NCBI GenBank assembly: GCA_021844725.1
Contig: JAKBSX010000073.1
Location: 1 to 8,772 of the forward strand
Direction of reading: 5' to 3'
Origin: Actinomycetes bacterium
GTDB lineage: Bacteria; Actinomycetota; Acidimicrobiia; Acidimicrobiales; Acidimicrobiaceae
DNA: 8,772 bases
The notes under the pieces were generated by a model that saw only the letters and a program-made list of their open reading frames with translations, did no database searches and was not told the DNA's origin. Positions 1 to 7,980 of the stretch are shown in pieces (position 1 is the stretch's first letter; each line of letters opens with the position of its first letter). Made by a program: the position numbers and the translations under genes.

Positions 1-18
1 CAGCAAGACAGAAATAAT

Positions 19-1254
19 TTGAATCCCATCGTGCAAGCTGAAATCGAGACAATTTTATTTACTGGTCGAGCGATGGACTTTGCTGCGACAATTCACGGCG
101 TTAAACTTACTGATGGTCTCATTAGGGAGTTTGCGAAACAAGCAGGGATTGGGCATCGGCAACTCATTGACGTAGTTCTTCCAAATTTGAAATCTGCTGA
201 TATCATTGATTTTTTAGTAGAGAACGATGAAGTAGTCATGCTTGAGGAATACGTAAAACTGACTGGAACGCTCCTTGACCAAACTATGAAAGTTCTTAAT
301 GCAATGAACCCCAGCGATGTAGAGATGGCAGTGTTACACAGTATTGAGATTGCCTCTTGGGCCCCTCTAACGCGATCCGAGCATCTACATCAATTGACAA
401 AAAGAAGATTTGAAGATAAGGTCGCCGAAGATGGGTTGAACCTGGCGCTGGCTGCAAATGTGAACAAACGCGTTATGTCGCCTGAGCTTTCTGAGGAAGT
501 CATTTACAATCCATACGTTTGGGGAAGCGGCCAGATTAAGATCGCAGCGTTTCTCCGTTCCCTGCCGTCCCCTGAGCGCGATAGTCTTCTGAGCATTTGT
601 GAAGATGCCGCCAGCAAACCTGGTCTTGCGCTACCCGCGCTTACCTCAGGTACGCCACAAATGGTGGCGAGTGCTAGGAAGGTTGGGCTTCTTCAAGCTT
701 CTACGGTTAAATCTTCCCGATCGAAGTTGAGCCAAACTTATGTTTTTTCACCGCTTCTTGTAGAAGAAGATGACAAGCTCTTCACTACCGAGGCACTGCA
801 TCAAAGAAAACTTTTCGTTGCTCATATCCTCTTTGGTCACGAGAAGGCAACTTTCGAGCATGGTAAGATCCAGAACCCTGTCGTATTGGTCGAAGCGCTT
901 TTGAGGAAAGGGGTTGTTGGTCCAGCGTCTAATATCGCCACCGACTATCACTTACTGGAACGACATGGAATAGTTCAAGTCGAAGAGACAAGTAATGGCC
1001 GTGCCTTCTTAAGGATGGTTAAACCTGAGATTGTTGAAGGGGGCCTTGATTGGCTCCTACGAACAGTAACCGGGGAGGTCACGGGGAAACCGGTCGTGCG
1101 TATGTTTCAGTCCCCGAGTCAGTTTGTCACGCCCGAGCAAGATCGTATGGGACTCGGGGATCAGGAGGCGACGGATGAAATTGCTCGATCATCAGTCTTG
1201 AAATTACGAGAGGAGCTTCAGAGTGCAGCGCGACAAGATACCCCCTTTAGTTGA
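19..1254 (+). CDS. Unrecognised protein with winged-helix-like segments, partner of the downstream PD-(D/E)XK protein
   Basis: I do not recognise this 411-residue protein. It is soluble, with no signal peptide or membrane segment. The first 190 residues look mostly helical. Two later stretches resemble winged helices by eye. One is at about 210-248, a helix-rich part followed by a strand ending in FSPLL. The other is at about 285-335, where ATDYHLLERHGIV looks like a recognition helix and GRAFLRMV like the following wing strand. The last 40 residues are charged and probably flexible. DNA or protein binding is therefore a guess from fold appearance only. The start is uncertain: the TTG at 19-21 has no good ribosome site, and the frame is open back to base 1, so the gene may begin left of the window. 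An internal ATG at 73-75 is another option. The next gene starts 32 bases before this stop, so the two are probably co-translated and may work together. Confidence 0.7.
   Translation: MNPIVQAEIETILFTGRAMDFAATIHGVKLTDGLIREFAKQAGIGHRQLIDVVLPNLKSADIIDFLVENDEVVMLEEYVKLTGTLLDQTMKVLNAMNPSDVEMAVLHSIEIASWAPLTRSEHLHQLTKRRFEDKVAEDGLNLALAANVNKRVMSPELSEEVIYNPYVWGSGQIKIAAFLRSLPSPERDSLLSICEDAASKPGLALPALTSGTPQMVASARKVGLLQASTVKSSRSKLSQTYVFSPLLVEEDDKLFTTEALHQRKLFVAHILFGHEKATFEHGKIQNPVVLVEALLRKGVVGPASNIATDYHLLERHGIVQVEETSNGRAFLRMVKPEIVEGGLDWLLRTVTGEVTGKPVVRMFQSPSQFVTPEQDRMGLGDQEATDEIARSSVLKLREELQSAARQDTPFS
1211..1215 (+). promoter_or_regulatory. Ribosome binding site deciding the GTG start of the PD-(D/E)XK gene
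   Basis: AGGAG lies within the end of the upstream gene, 7 bases before the GTG at 1223-1225. The match and the spacing support this overlapping GTG as the true start, and suggest translational coupling of the two plus-strand genes. Confidence 0.7.
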
Positions 1255-2497
1255 AGTGACTAAAGGCGCCGAACTAGAGGCCAGAGTAGCCCAAGTCTGG
1301 TTTTGGGAGGGATATTTCGCTCGTTTTGGAGTCAATCTTCAGCGCCACTACTCGCCCGAGACATTACAAGTAACTGATCTCGATCTCCTTGCGTACGACT
1401 TCAGTCCGACTCTCGTACGATCAAAGGTCATCGGAGAGGTAAAATCGGGATCGCGAGACAAGCCTCTTGACCGCTCAATCTGGCTTGGGGGTTTGCTTCA
1501 GCTCGTAAAGGCGGACGCTGGCGAAGTAACAACTCGATCGGTGCCATCGCTAAAGGTTAGAAATCTTGCGCGCACATTGGGGGTAACGGCGCAGTCGGTT
1601 GAGGACTTGGAGCGTCGTGAAAAGGCTATAGGGGTTTTTGAACTCGGCGAGCTGGGATCTCAGGGCAAGCAAGCGGTCAGAACACTTGATGAGGTCCGGG
1701 CCATATGCAAAGCGGATCCGGATTTAGATCGCGCATTTTGGTTCCTCAGATCTGAGGTATGGTTTCTCGATCCAATCAGTTCGTGCAAGAAAATAATTGG
1801 GTTGTTGAAACAACTTTCGGTTCGCTGGACACCTGGAGTTGACGTTGCGGATGATCGAAGCCTCAGATGGCTTTTCGCCGAAAGCATAGTAGTGTTCGTT
1901 CTAAACGTAGTTACAATTTCAGGTTATGCCCTTACGCTCGACGAGCGCAATTTCGCTAGCCTCTTGACCGAGCGACTTTCTGAGGGAGCAATCCCAATCA
2001 ACGAAATGAGGCGATTGGGAACCAAGATCGATAAATATATAGCTGGAATCCTTACGGCGGCTAAAGCGCCTGCGGCAATCAAAGTAGATGCTATGGGCGC
2101 ACTTGAACCACAGGCACCTGAGTATACCGAAACATTTATTGAGCTAGCTCTGAGGCTTCGAGCTGTTCCTCTCGAAGCGCGTCGAGCTCCGAGACAGTTT
2201 GACCTTTTGCTTCATGAGCGTCTAAGTAATCGCAGAGAACCAGCCACGATCGGAGCGCAGAGAATCGGTCTGAACTCAACAGGTGGGGGTGCGCGTCTCA
2301 GAAGAATTATTGGAGCGTTCCTACGGGCTCAGGCAGGATTGCCAGATGAAATCGCAAATGCAATCAGCTTAGATGTTGTTGGGGCTCCAACTTCGAAGAC
2401 TACGTTGGATGATGATCATTTAACTCCAGTTCAGGGTTTACTTTTAGAGGCTTCAGATTCTTCGTTAGTTCCGGATGATAGTCAACGATCCCGATAA
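1223..2497 (+). CDS. Putative PD-(D/E)XK-fold nuclease of unknown family
   Basis: The N-terminal 100 residues carry the arrangement expected of PD-(D/E)XK nucleases. A helix with acidic residues (E17, E19) is followed by an aromatic-rich stretch, then TDLDLLAYDF (residues 51-60, with D52 and D54 as candidate metal ligands), and about 18 residues later the strand VIGEVKSG (69-76), which supplies the E72-x-K74 pair. This predicts a metal-dependent DNase or RNase, or a degenerate relative. The remaining 320 residues look mainly helical and match nothing I know; they may bind the partner protein or the target. The gene starts with GTG inside the previous gene, behind a good AGGAG, so the two form a pair. 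It stops 160 bases from the convergent PIN gene. The fold call is moderately firm, whereas a defence role is inferred from the neighbours alone. Confidence 0.72.
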   Translation: MQRDKIPPLVEVTKGAELEARVAQVWFWEGYFARFGVNLQRHYSPETLQVTDLDLLAYDFSPTLVRSKVIGEVKSGSRDKPLDRSIWLGGLLQLVKADAGEVTTRSVPSLKVRNLARTLGVTAQSVEDLERREKAIGVFELGELGSQGKQAVRTLDEVRAICKADPDLDRAFWFLRSEVWFLDPISSCKKIIGLLKQLSVRWTPGVDVADDRSLRWLFAESIVVFVLNVVTISGYALTLDERNFASLLTERLSEGAIPINEMRRLGTKIDKYIAGILTAAKAPAAIKVDAMGALEPQAPEYTETFIELALRLRAVPLEARRAPRQFDLLLHERLSNRREPATIGAQRIGLNSTGGGARLRRIIGAFLRAQAGLPDEIANAISLDVVGAPTSKTTLDDDHLTPVQGLLLEASDSSLVPDDSQRSR

Positions 2498-2657
2498 ATC
2501 TTGAAGTTGATCACGAACTGTTCCGTCGACCTTGGTTATGCTTATGGTCGATGACACCAAGCATACGCATTTTCAAGCTTATGGCCACCTGTTGTGCTTC
2601 GTGTCGCGGTGGCTGATCTCGACCTTCGATCTCCCACGTCTGTCACCTCAAATTCCC
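2498..2657. other. Convergent intergenic gap with a weak hairpin
   Basis: Two convergent genes end on either side of this gap. CTTGGT at 2531-2536 can pair with ACCAAG at 2556-2561. An overlapping alternative pairs ATGCT/TGGT (2538-2542 and 2545-2548) with ACCA/AGCAT (2556-2559 and 2560-2564). Neither is GC-rich and neither is followed by a T run, so a rho-independent terminator is not established. On the minus strand a frame of about 44 codons is open from about 2640 to 2514. It has no convincing start or ribosome site and could be a remnant of a lost gene. Confidence 0.3.
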
Positions 2658-3182
2658 TCAGATCGGGCGTGAAGGCGGTTGAGGGAGTGTTACCCAGGAC
2701 CGAAGTACGAATCGAGCCCTTTCGGTTCGAAGCATTTCATATGGAGACATAACTTTTATGCCTAGGTCAATGCAGGCATTTGGGATTTTTATTTTCTTAG
2801 TCGACGGCGAAGCAATCTCGTGGCTAACTACAACGAATTCATTTGAATGGGCATGAGCAACGAGATAGTAGTCCGCTTTCTGAAGGAAGGTATTCACTGC
2901 AACTGGTTCATAGGCTCCAGTACTGGCCCAAGTGCTTACGATTCCCATGCTCGGTAAAATTGCCGGAGTTGGCGGAAGAAAAAATTCTGTAGTCCTTGCT
3001 TTTGCCCACTCAGCAAGTTCATCATCGCCTGCAAGCAGTTCGTCCCGCACCTTTTCGATGCTGAAGACATTTCCTTTTTCATTTTCTATATCAATCCAGT
3101 CCCAAAAGGCAGGACAGAAGTCAAAACCGTAATGTAGGTTCTTGGCCTGGATGAAGACGTTGGCATCCAGCAGGTAGGCCAT
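2658..3182 (-). CDS. PIN-like RNase toxin, DUF4411 type
   Basis: This 174-residue protein begins MAYLLDANVFIQAKN, the usual opening of PIN-domain RNases, with D6 as the first metal ligand. Further acidic positions fit the fold: E48 in VRDEL, D104 in KADYYLVA and E122 in VVSHE, followed by KIKIPNACIDLGI, which resembles DUF4411 proteins. PIN toxins generally cut RNA in a metal-dependent way and are held in check by a partner. The ATG shares one base with the TAA of the upstream XRE/ImmA gene (TAATG on the coding strand), with a GGGG-containing stretch just before it as a possible ribosome site, so the two are co-translated. From memory, relatives end near residue 160 (after ARFVL), so the last 14 residues may be an unusual tail. 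The family call is good; toxicity is inferred from the family and the gene pairing. Confidence 0.85.
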   Translation of the reverse strand: MAYLLDANVFIQAKNLHYGFDFCPAFWDWIDIENEKGNVFSIEKVRDELLAGDDELAEWAKARTTEFFLPPTPAILPSMGIVSTWASTGAYEPVAVNTFLQKADYYLVAHAHSNEFVVVSHEIASPSTKKIKIPNACIDLGIKVMSPYEMLRTERARFVLRSWVTLPQPPSRPI

Positions 3183-4330
3183 TACATTACCCCAAGATGA
3201 CGGCCAAGTTCATGAAAGGTTGCGATTTTCCTAATGCCTAACATTTGTAACGCGTCTCGGTGAAGTGTTTGGCCTTCAAGCGTACTTACGAAGACAGCCC
3301 GAGCAAATCTCTTGCTGACTCTGGCTGGTTGCGTGTTATAGAAATTACCTCCTCCACTTGTTTGTTCGCTCATTAGTGCTCGCACATGAGCGAGTTCGGT
3401 ATGCTGAAGTTCTAGATACTCGGTTCGACCTATGTATCCAATCTCAAAAATCCGACGCAAAGCTACGAGGGTACTCACCTTGAATTTGTGTGCAATACGA
3501 CTGAGTTCATCAGGGAGGTGATTTCGATCTAAATGCATTGCTTCCAACTCGGTCCTCGGAACAAGGATCTCCGCCGCCACTTGATTGCACCACCGCTCGA
3601 CTGCATTGTTTGGCGTTCGGTTCATATCTGCGTCTGATAGGGCCGACTCACCTAGCCAAAGGTGAGCTAGCTCATGCACCAGGGTAAATATCTGTGCCGC
3701 TTTGGTGTCTGAACCATTAACGAATATAACCGGTGCTAGATCATCTACCAGCGTAAATCCACGAAACTCATCTGGATCAATTTTCCTGTGCGTGTTGCTC
3801 CCGACGATACCACTAACCATGACTAATACCCCGATGGAGTCAGCCCGGTCGAGCAATCGGTGGAATGCTTCGCTCCAATTGGAGCCACGTTGACCACTAT
3901 GAAAAGAAAGAAGGTTTCCTATCTGACCAGCGGCGTCCTCTATGGGGAGATTCGTGGTTAATGTGCGAATGAACGGAACTGGTTCTTCGCCATTTTGTCG
4001 GGCGTATTCTCGGTACCATTCCTGACGTTGTTGGCAAAGGTAGACGGTTTCAAGCAGGTCCGGACTTGGCCTTGCTATCTCTGTACTTCCTACAGTTCTA
4101 AAGTCGGGAATGGGAAGTGTTTCTACCGGAGGCTCAGTGAGGAATAGATAGCCGATGGGAGTATGGGTGGCATGGGCAAATTTTTCGAGCTGTTTTAGCG
4201 TCGGATGACTTTCGCCGCGCTCCCACGCATCTATTTTGGGAAACTGGGCACGGAGATATTCCGGGGATAATCTGGATCGTTCGCGTGCCCAGGACAGGAT
4301 CTCACTTTTTATTGGGACTCGGACTGTCAT
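3182..4330 (-). CDS. XRE-family HTH and ImmA/IrrE metallopeptidase fusion, likely antitoxin/regulator
   Basis: Residues 1-65 form an XRE-type helix-turn-helix. The opening (RVPIKSEILSWARERSRLS) and the later WERGESHPTLKQLEKFA are typical of the XRE proteins fused to COG2856 peptidases. Residues of about 150-300 form the ImmA/IrrE-like zinc metallopeptidase, with HELAH at 219-223 and a downstream CNQVAAEILVP segment (248-258) whose E254, or the earlier E245, could be the third ligand. About 80 more residues follow. Relatives bind DNA as repressors and can cleave a partner or repressor. Paired with a PIN/DUF4411 gene, this one most likely acts as the antitoxin and autoregulator. The catalytic residues look intact. 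The ATG at 4330 fits the family N terminus; its ribosome site is weak (GGAAAT about 10 bases upstream). A perfect palindrome 37-51 bases upstream is a candidate operator. Confidence 0.9.
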   Translation of the reverse strand: MTVRVPIKSEILSWARERSRLSPEYLRAQFPKIDAWERGESHPTLKQLEKFAHATHTPIGYLFLTEPPVETLPIPDFRTVGSTEIARPSPDLLETVYLCQQRQEWYREYARQNGEEPVPFIRTLTTNLPIEDAAGQIGNLLSFHSGQRGSNWSEAFHRLLDRADSIGVLVMVSGIVGSNTHRKIDPDEFRGFTLVDDLAPVIFVNGSDTKAAQIFTLVHELAHLWLGESALSDADMNRTPNNAVERWCNQVAAEILVPRTELEAMHLDRNHLPDELSRIAHKFKVSTLVALRRIFEIGYIGRTEYLELQHTELAHVRALMSEQTSGGGNFYNTQPARVSKRFARAVFVSTLEGQTLHRDALQMLGIRKIATFHELGRHLGVM

Positions 4331-4366
4331 TGTTTATTTCCAATCAGGAAAACTCTCTAAGTGGTG

Positions 4367-4381
4367 GAGAATATCATTCTC
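4367..4381 (-). promoter_or_regulatory. Palindromic operator candidate for the XRE/ImmA-PIN pair
   Basis: GAGAATATCATTCTC is a perfect inverted repeat with 6-base arms and a 3-base centre, 37-51 bases upstream of the XRE start. Its size and symmetry suit an XRE-family dimer. TTGAGA on the minus strand overlaps one arm and could serve as a -35 element, but I cannot find a convincing -10 at the right distance. Repressor binding here would shut off the pair's own transcription. The repeat is seen directly; the role is inferred. Confidence 0.5.
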
Positions 4382-4409
4382 AAAAAATATCCATCGGAAG
4401 GAAATCTGA

Positions 4410-4430
4410 TTGCTTATTTGGTTGAAGCAA
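4410..4430. repeat. Inverted repeat TTGCTT-N9-AAGCAA in the spacer
   Basis: TTGCTT (4410-4415) and AAGCAA (4425-4430) form a 6-9-6 inverted repeat. A further AAGCAA lies at 4485-4490. The boxes could be a second regulator site upstream of the XRE gene, or chance in AT-rich sequence. Confidence 0.3.
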
Positions 4431-4445
4431 CGTGCCATGTTCTTC

Positions 4446-4461
4446 ATTTCATTAGTGAAAT
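4446..4461. repeat. Inverted repeat ATTTCA-TTAG-TGAAAT downstream of the helicase gene
   Basis: A perfect 6-4-6 inverted repeat begins 43 bases past the helicase stop on the minus strand. No T run follows it in the helicase direction, so it is a weak terminator candidate. An operator or RNA-processing hairpin is equally possible. Confidence 0.35.
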
Positions 4462-4503
4462 CATTTTGTTGTAGGTCAGTAGGTAAGCAATTTGTTGTTC
4501 ATG

Positions 4504-7500
4504 TCATTCAAGCATATGCCTTGATGACACAGCCATCCACGTTATCAATCTCACGTCGTCTTTTTGCAATTGTGGCAGAGGTTGTGGTGGGGGCGCTACG
4601 GTGAGTCCAAATTCCTCAGAAGTAGCTTTCAATTTTTCTATTTTGCTCCGGGAATCAAGAGACTCGTCAGAAAGTATCTCTCGAACAGCGCTTTTGATCT
4701 CGGTACTCCATCTCCCTGAAAGCTTTGCAGCTAACTCGCCTTGGATGTCATCTCCCAAAAAGCCGCCCTCTTTGTAAACAAGTTGGGCAGCATCTCGAAA
4801 TGTCTTTTCAACATCTGGCATGAGATTGTTGGGATCGGAGAGGTAGATCCATTTGTTGTGGGCATCTGCTGAAGCAACTTCCCAGGCTGCGAATGCTTTT
4901 TCGTAGGCTAGATCAATCAGATGCCGAGGTGTTGTTTCGACTTTTGGATCAGCATGTATCAGTGAAACCAGAGTGTCGTCGTCTATGTCAAAGAGTTCCT
5001 GACCGTTTGGCTCTACGGTGATTGTCGGATTCCACGCTTTGTCAGTGGGTACCCACCTGAACCACGGTTTTGGATGAGATCCCATCTTGATGCAGAATAC
5101 ATAGCCGTTCGACTTTGCATTCGGATTTACAAAACCGCTTCCAGATCCATAGGGTAGATCCAGAACCGCACTTTTGAATCTGGGATCTGAAAGTGATTTT
5201 GTTAGGGTCTTCCGGTATTCTTCGCCAGATAGTGCTGCAGAGTTGTCAGATTTCTCAAACAAGTCTGCTCGTTCTGCCAAAAGCTGTTCGATTTGATCCC
5301 TTGTATCAGAGAGAACTACCTCAATCTTGGAATTTTGGCCCGGTAATACCGTGCCAGTACCAATGGCTGCATCAGCGTAGGCTAGTTTTCGCATCAGTGT
5401 TTCTTCCAAATGAAGTAATTCATTTAGCACATCGGCCGGAAAGAAACAGCCAATGTAGATGTAATCGTGCTTAGACCCAATACGGTCGATGCGTCCGCTA
5501 CGCTGCACCAGTCTCATTGGATTCCAAGGAAGATCGTAATTTATGACTCTTCCGGCTTGCTGGAGGTTTACCCCTTCAGAAAGGACATCAGTGGCAAAGA
5601 GTAGGTCGAAAATGTCCTCATCTTTGGGAGTTCCATCTTCCTTCAGCTCTCCAGCAGTTTCTGGCGCAAAATTGGCGATTTCTGATGCACGTCTTTTTTG
5701 GTTGGTCCCTCCTTTTGATCCAAAAATAGCCGGAGCTATCCGCCCCTTGAAGTTAGATAAGGGATCACTGTCCGAAGCTGTTTCAACTGCATTTTCCACC
5801 CTTTGGTGGAGGTCTTTTATGGTGTCGGCAAAGCTTGAGAAAATGACAGTCTTGCGGCGGTTCGAGTCCGACATCCCTGAACTGTCAATTTTGGCAGCTT
5901 CGGAAGCAATAGACCTTAGCTGCTCAATAAGTTTGTCAGCTTTTGTGTCGAACGACATACACACCTGATCCGCAAGGTCTTTCAGTTCAATTAGCAATTC
6001 CAGGTCAGATTCTACGTCTTCACGAAGACTGGAAATATCAAAGCTGGCGACCGGAAGGACTTGGGACATTGCCTTTTCGTCTAGACGGGAGAGGAAATCA
6101 TCAAGGTCTTCCGCCGAAGATGACGACCATTCCACCAGGGCTTCTCCGGATAGTACTTTGCCCTGGTCGAGTCCTCTCAAAAAGGCTTTGTGGGACAAGA
6201 TCAGTTTACCCAAGGTGTTCGAAAGTGCCTCTGGGCTGCTTTCGAGCCTTTTGAGAAGAGCTGAGCGAAGTAGTCCCGAGTTGGCTATCTGGTAGGATTC
6301 TAGGTCCCCAGAGATCAAATAAGCGCTTGAGGTGTACCTTGCCATTCGCAGTCGGCCAGCTTGAGGCTGTCGGGTTCTAGGCGAACTAACGAGGTCTTCG
6401 TTTTCTTTGATTTCAATGGCCCTGACTACTTTTTGAAGGAGTTCAAATCCGAGTTGACTTAGCCGGTAATCGATACGGTAGACATTGGGAGTAGGGAACT
6501 TGATTGATTCGATCTTTCCACTTTCCAAGGTAACTTGGTCGCCCAGATAGTTCTTTTTCACAAATTGGCGGGTACGTCTCACCGCGACTTGATCCATGAG
6601 ATCGAACAGGTGAGTGGGGGAGAGACTTTCAGGATCGATCTGTTGAGCTGACTTGATGTAATCCTTGATCGAGGGTATTCCAAGGTGCGCGAATGTTGCG
6701 TCATTTTTGATGAAATAAGAGATCAAAGTATGTAGGTCATAAAGTGAGTTGTTGACAGGGGTGGCTGTAAGAAGTACCACCTTTTTTGGGTTTGGTCCAC
6801 CAAGCACAGAAGTGATTGCTTCTGAACGGAGTGCCGACGGATTTCTCAGGTTGTGAGCTTCATCTATTACTACCAGTGCGTAGTCATCGAAATATGCCTT
6901 GGCTCGCTCTGGGCCATTTCCGTTACATAGTTCCTCGTACTTGAGGCGCAGCTGGTCATAGGAATAGACATCCACGCGTTTTCTCGAAAAATCATGGTAC
7001 TTAAGAAATGGTTCCCAAACTGATTTCTGAATAGCGGCTGGACAAATCACTAGTACCGACTGGCGATTAGTTTTTGATGCCTGCATTATGACTTCACCAG
7101 CCAGATAAGTCTTCCCAAGCCCTACCTCGTCTGCGACCAATACCCCGCCGTTTTGTTCAAGGAGTCTGATCATCCTGGCCACTCCGTCTCTTTGAAAACT
7201 GGTGAGACTTAGGCCGGTAGTTACCTCTGCATCGTTATCTGAATCTCCGTACAGCTCGTACAACATTCTTAGGAATATCAACCAAGGAGAGTGTGGCTCC
7301 CATCGTTTGCGATAAAGGTCAGCTAGTGGATATTCTTCGGATTCTGACCACAGCTTGTCGAACCACGCCCGTACCAGTGTGTTGTGCGTTCCTTGGGGAT
7401 AGCCTAGATTTAGTTCCCGATTCAGGGAGAGTCCAGCAAAGGTAAAGTTCGCCGATCCGGCCAGTACCCCTGGGAAATGGTCATGTTCAATTATCAGCGC

Positions 7501-7980
7501 CTTGCCATGAAGAAAGCCGTTGACATAGCGCCTGACGCTAACTTTTGGAATATCGTCTGGGGTCTTCGAATCGAGCCAGGCGACAAGTCTTTTGGCAGCA
7601 GCGTCGCTCTGCTTTGTAAAGCCGGTTAGATCTCGCTCTGCTTTCATCCATTGGTCATGTTTAGAAAGTATTGAAGATAACCATTCCGGGTCATCTGCGT
7701 AGCTGCTGACCTCATTTTTGGTCACACCCTGCTCTGGTTCTGCTCCGAATAGCAGGCGCACATGGAGTACTTTTTCTAGTTCGTCTGCAATTAGTTCAAA
7801 CCCTGAAGGATTGATATACGCGGAGGCAATGGCGACATCTGGAGGATTTACCAGTTCTTTGCGCGATCCCGACAAAAGAAGGTTTATTGCATCAGCCACC
7901 TTTTCACTATTGGCAGGATCGTTGGTAGCAAATATTGGGGGAAAGCTACCTTGGAATGACGTTTCAGGACCATTTGTCAT
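4504..7980 (-). CDS. Phospholipase-D-like nuclease fused to SNF2-type helicase, restriction effector
   Basis: Residues are numbered from the ATG at 7980. The N-terminal 220 residues form a PLD-like nuclease domain with HGKALIIE (158-165) and GSANFT (175-180). The usual HKD aspartate position is held by glutamate. Next comes a superfamily 2 SNF2-like helicase: FQRDGV (262-267), Walker A DEVGLGKT (284-291), DEAH (373-376) and TATP (405-408). After a long middle insert come motif V (about 796-808, with SEGVNL) and motif VI QRSGRIDRIG (826-835). A C-terminal part of about 320 residues ends in a conserved-looking VRLITWMAV. The protein should use ATP to move along DNA and may cut it. It follows the methyltransferase with an ATGA overlap and is probably the restriction arm of that pair. 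An upstream ATG at 7995 would add five residues but lacks a ribosome site, whereas GGGGA precedes 7980. DISARM DrmD and the NgoAVII/CglI PLD-helicase enzymes are comparisons, not identifications. Confidence 0.92.
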   Translation of the reverse strand: MTNGPETSFQGSFPPIFATNDPANSEKVADAINLLLSGSRKELVNPPDVAIASAYINPSGFELIADELEKVLHVRLLFGAEPEQGVTKNEVSSYADDPEWLSSILSKHDQWMKAERDLTGFTKQSDAAAKRLVAWLDSKTPDDIPKVSVRRYVNGFLHGKALIIEHDHFPGVLAGSANFTFAGLSLNRELNLGYPQGTHNTLVRAWFDKLWSESEEYPLADLYRKRWEPHSPWLIFLRMLYELYGDSDNDAEVTTGLSLTSFQRDGVARMIRLLEQNGGVLVADEVGLGKTYLAGEVIMQASKTNRQSVLVICPAAIQKSVWEPFLKYHDFSRKRVDVYSYDQLRLKYEELCNGNGPERAKAYFDDYALVVIDEAHNLRNPSALRSEAITSVLGGPNPKKVVLLTATPVNNSLYDLHTLISYFIKNDATFAHLGIPSIKDYIKSAQQIDPESLSPTHLFDLMDQVAVRRTRQFVKKNYLGDQVTLESGKIESIKFPTPNVYRIDYRLSQLGFELLQKVVRAIEIKENEDLVSSPRTRQPQAGRLRMARYTSSAYLISGDLESYQIANSGLLRSALLKRLESSPEALSNTLGKLILSHKAFLRGLDQGKVLSGEALVEWSSSSAEDLDDFLSRLDEKAMSQVLPVASFDISSLREDVESDLELLIELKDLADQVCMSFDTKADKLIEQLRSIASEAAKIDSSGMSDSNRRKTVIFSSFADTIKDLHQRVENAVETASDSDPLSNFKGRIAPAIFGSKGGTNQKRRASEIANFAPETAGELKEDGTPKDEDIFDLLFATDVLSEGVNLQQAGRVINYDLPWNPMRLVQRSGRIDRIGSKHDYIYIGCFFPADVLNELLHLEETLMRKLAYADAAIGTGTVLPGQNSKIEVVLSDTRDQIEQLLAERADLFEKSDNSAALSGEEYRKTLTKSLSDPRFKSAVLDLPYGSGSGFVNPNAKSNGYVFCIKMGSHPKPWFRWVPTDKAWNPTITVEPNGQELFDIDDDTLVSLIHADPKVETTPRHLIDLAYEKAFAAWEVASADAHNKWIYLSDPNNLMPDVEKTFRDAAQLVYKEGGFLGDDIQGELAAKLSGRWSTEIKSAVREILSDESLDSRSKIEKLKATSEEFGLTVAPPPQPLPQLQKDDVRLITWMAVSSRHMLE

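Noticed and set aside
2531..2564. Rho-independent terminator between the convergent genes
   Set aside because: The pairing is short and AT-containing, and no T run follows on either strand, so it is noted only as a weak hairpin.
4331..4503. Small gene in the helicase-XRE spacer, or one starting at 4410 on the plus strand
   Set aside because: The plus-strand frame (4410-4604) runs into antisense of the helicase end, has no ribosome site and has no recognisable sequence.
5193..6254. Three plus-strand open frames of about 93-141 codons
   Set aside because: All are antisense to the helicase gene, whose frame has clear motifs throughout. They show no domain and no ribosome site.
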